NCBI GenBank assembly: GCA_035478375.1
Contig: DATIJQ010000075.1
Span: forward strand, 1-6,752
Reading direction: 5' to 3'
Source: DASTDY01 sp035478375
GTDB lineage: Bacteria > Patescibacteriota > Saccharimonadia > Saccharimonadales > EFPC-124
DNA length: 6,752 nucleotides
Under the pieces are notes generated by a model. The model saw only the letters and a list, made by a program, of their open reading frames with translations. It was not told the origin of the DNA and ran no database searches. Both the position numbers and the translations under genes were made by a program. Positions within the stretch are counted from its first letter, which is position 1, and each line of letters opens with the position of its first letter. This document shows, one piece after another, positions 5,022 through 6,752 of the stretch.

Positions 5022-6752
5022 ATGCGCTTTATCTCCCCCAAAACCAATGGCTACGTTTTATACGCGGTGACTGGCACCAACAGCGTGTCATTTGCAATAG
5101 ATTTTGAAGAGGCCAATGTAAAAGGCCTGCTCGGTTTTGCTGTCGAACGCCATGACAAAACCGAAGGCGAACGCTATTTTATGTACGGTTTTAAAGTGTT
5201 TAAAGAAACGATGCCGCAACCTGCCCCAAACAACATGGTCAGCACATACAACCAACCAGTGCAAAGTTTTGTATGGGATGATTTTACCGGCAAGCCTGAC
5301 CATAATTACGATTATTATTTTTATCCGCTTAAAGGGACGCCGCAAAATATTGACCGTTCACAGCCGCCAATTGTTGTTTCGGTTGCGACCGAGCCATTGT
5401 TTAGCACGTCGGACGTCCACGACGTGTTTTTTAATCGTGGCGTCGCCAGCAGCCAAGCGTTTGCCCGGCGATTCCATAACCAAAAACCGAGCCAGGTACA
5501 CGATGCCGCCGAAAAAGCTGCGATGTTAAAATGGCTTGGCCGTGATTTAGAAACGGCAATGGCTCAGTTTATTGCCCAAGCCAAAAAAGGCGACACGTTG
5601 CTGGCCTGCATGTACGAGTTCCATTACCAGCCAATCGTCGATTTATTTAAACAGGCGATTGACCGCGGCGTGCAGGTGCGCATTATTATTGACGCCAAAA
5701 ATAACAAAGCCGCATTCCCGCGTGCCGAAAATTTGCAGGCGATAAAAAAGGCCGGCATTCCGACGGCCAATGTGCTGCTGCGCGAAGCTAATCCAAGCGA
5801 CATCCAGCATAATAAATTTATCGTATTTTTGCAGGGCAAAGCGCAAGAACCGGCTGCTGTATGGACAGGTTCAACTAATGTTTCGGAGGGTGGAATCTTT
5901 GGCCAAACTAATGTCGGGCATTGGGTACGCGACTCAAAAACCGCAGCGTTTTTTGTAAAATATTGGCAGCTTTTGAGCGCCGACCCAGGTGGCAAAGCAC
6001 GCCAGGCGCGCCCCCAAAAAATCGCTGCCAATGACGAATTTAAACAAAACGTCATTGCCTTGCAGCATGATATTGAAGCGGCGACGGTCCAAAAAATTCC
6101 GGCTGGTATCACGCCCATTTTTAGTCCGCGCACCAGCGACGTTATGCTGCAAAGTTACGCCAGCCTGCTTAATAGCGCGACCGATTGCGCGGCTATAACG
6201 CTAGCGTTTGGCATTAATGATGCCTTTCGCAAAGTGCTTAAAGGTAACACGCCACAAAGCCATATCACGTTTATGTTGCTCGAGAAAAAAGATACGGCGG
6301 GCACAAAATCCGAAGTAAAGCTAACTGCTAAAAATAACGTTTACGAAGCGTGGGGCTCGTATATTGCCGACCCGCTGTACCGCTGGACACGCGAGGTGAA
6401 CACCAAAATTTTGCAGCTCAACCAACATGTTATGTACATTCATTCTAAATTTATGTTGGTTGATCCGTTGGGCGCGGAGCCGTTAATTGTGACTGGCTCG
6501 GCCAACTTTAGCGAAGCGTCGATAGTTGGAAACGACGAGAATATGATAATTATAAAAGGCAATCGCCGCGCGGCGGATATTTATTTTACCGAGTTTAACC
6601 GGCTATTTAACCACTATTATTTTAGGTCGGTGTACGAAGAATTGCACAGCAAAAAAACCGCTAAACCAAGCAGTGACACCAGTTTATTTTTGGCGCCAAA
6701 TGACAGCTGGCTGGCAAAATACAAACCTGGCAAGTTACGCTATAAGCGGGTA
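5022..6752 (+). CDS. Phospholipase D superfamily protein with two HKD half-sites (3' end outside window)
   Basis: The frame is open from ATG 5022 to the last base, 577 residues with no stop, so the gene continues beyond the window. Residues 1 to about 130 look like an all-beta accessory domain. A conserved-looking FFNRGVASSQ stretch (136-145) precedes the first catalytic lobe. The first half-site is H263-N-K265 followed by GSTN (283-286), but the aspartate expected five residues after the lysine is Leu270. The second is complete: H474-S-K476-x4-D481, GSAN (492-495), and an NDEN segment with Glu506. Two such half-sites form one active site in PLD phosphodiesterases, nucleases and cardiolipin synthases. 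There is no signal peptide or membrane segment, so it is probably cytoplasmic and not a classic cardiolipin synthase. The substrate is unknown. The W-x-x-KY-x-PGK ending suggests only a few residues are missing. Confidence 0.88.
   Translation, partial: MRFISPKTNGYVLYAVTGTNSVSFAIDFEEANVKGLLGFAVERHDKTEGERYFMYGFKVFKETMPQPAPNNMVSTYNQPVQSFVWDDFTGKPDHNYDYYFYPLKGTPQNIDRSQPPIVVSVATEPLFSTSDVHDVFFNRGVASSQAFARRFHNQKPSQVHDAAEKAAMLKWLGRDLETAMAQFIAQAKKGDTLLACMYEFHYQPIVDLFKQAIDRGVQVRIIIDAKNNKAAFPRAENLQAIKKAGIPTANVLLREANPSDIQHNKFIVFLQGKAQEPAAVWTGSTNVSEGGIFGQTNVGHWVRDSKTAAFFVKYWQLLSADPGGKARQARPQKIAANDEFKQNVIALQHDIEAATVQKIPAGITPIFSPRTSDVMLQSYASLLNSATDCAAITLAFGINDAFRKVLKGNTPQSHITFMLLEKKDTAGTKSEVKLTAKNNVYEAWGSYIADPLYRWTREVNTKILQLNQHVMYIHSKFMLVDPLGAEPLIVTGSANFSEASIVGNDENMIIIKGNRRAADIYFTEFNRLFNHYYFRSVYEELHSKKTAKPSSDTSLFLAPNDSWLAKYKPGKLRYKRV

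Noticed and set aside
5624..6152. Minus-strand frames inside the PLD gene
   Set aside because: The plus-strand frame carries both HKD half-sites across this stretch, so the antisense frames are shadows.

Overview
The window reads as bacterial chromosome with small intergenic gaps and standard stop usage: TGA ends two of the genes, so a UGA-recoding code is excluded. No rRNA, tRNA, transposase, integrase or CRISPR array is visible. The gene set fits a small-genome bacterium, and a Candidate Phyla Radiation lineage such as Saccharibacteria is my best guess. It comprises a surface repeat protein, membrane hydrolases, an MFS exporter, a DUF72 protein and a PLD-type enzyme. That guess is inference from gene content and promoter style, because no phylogenetic marker gene is present.

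Layout. (1) Bases 1-912, plus strand: the 3' end of a gene for a probable secreted or surface protein. A calcium-binding, FG-GAP-like segment leads through a Gly-rich linker into seven tandem ~37-residue repeats, probably beta-propeller blades. (2) Bases 913-994: convergent gap with a strong hairpin. (3) Bases 995-2815, minus strand: a two-gene operon whose stop and start codons abut (TAAATG). It encodes a membrane-anchored alpha/beta hydrolase followed by a CPBP (Abi/CAAX-type) intramembrane protease. (4) Bases 2816-2918: divergent promoter region. (5) Bases 2919-4109, plus strand: an MFS transporter starting with TTG, followed by a textbook intrinsic terminator. (6) Bases 4149-4886, minus strand: a DUF72/YecE-like protein convergent with the transporter. 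(7) Bases 4887-5021: divergent promoter region with overlapping -10 elements. (8) Bases 5022-6752, plus strand: a long reading frame with no stop before the window end, encoding a phospholipase D-superfamily protein with two HKD half-sites, the first one degenerate.

The genes do not form one obvious pathway. The hydrolase/protease pair is the only clear operon and points to envelope work. The transporter is transcribed divergently from it across about 100 bp and could be co-controlled. The DUF72 and PLD genes share the other divergent control region. Start sites differ in style. The hydrolase ATG lies 8 nt from a perfect TATAAT box with no Shine-Dalgarno, which predicts a leaderless mRNA. The MFS and PLD genes have recognisable Shine-Dalgarno sequences. 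I saw no convincing defence, mobile or biosynthetic system. The most interesting items are the repeat array with its exact 222-bp second-order period, the asymmetric PLD protein, and the leaderless promoter architecture.
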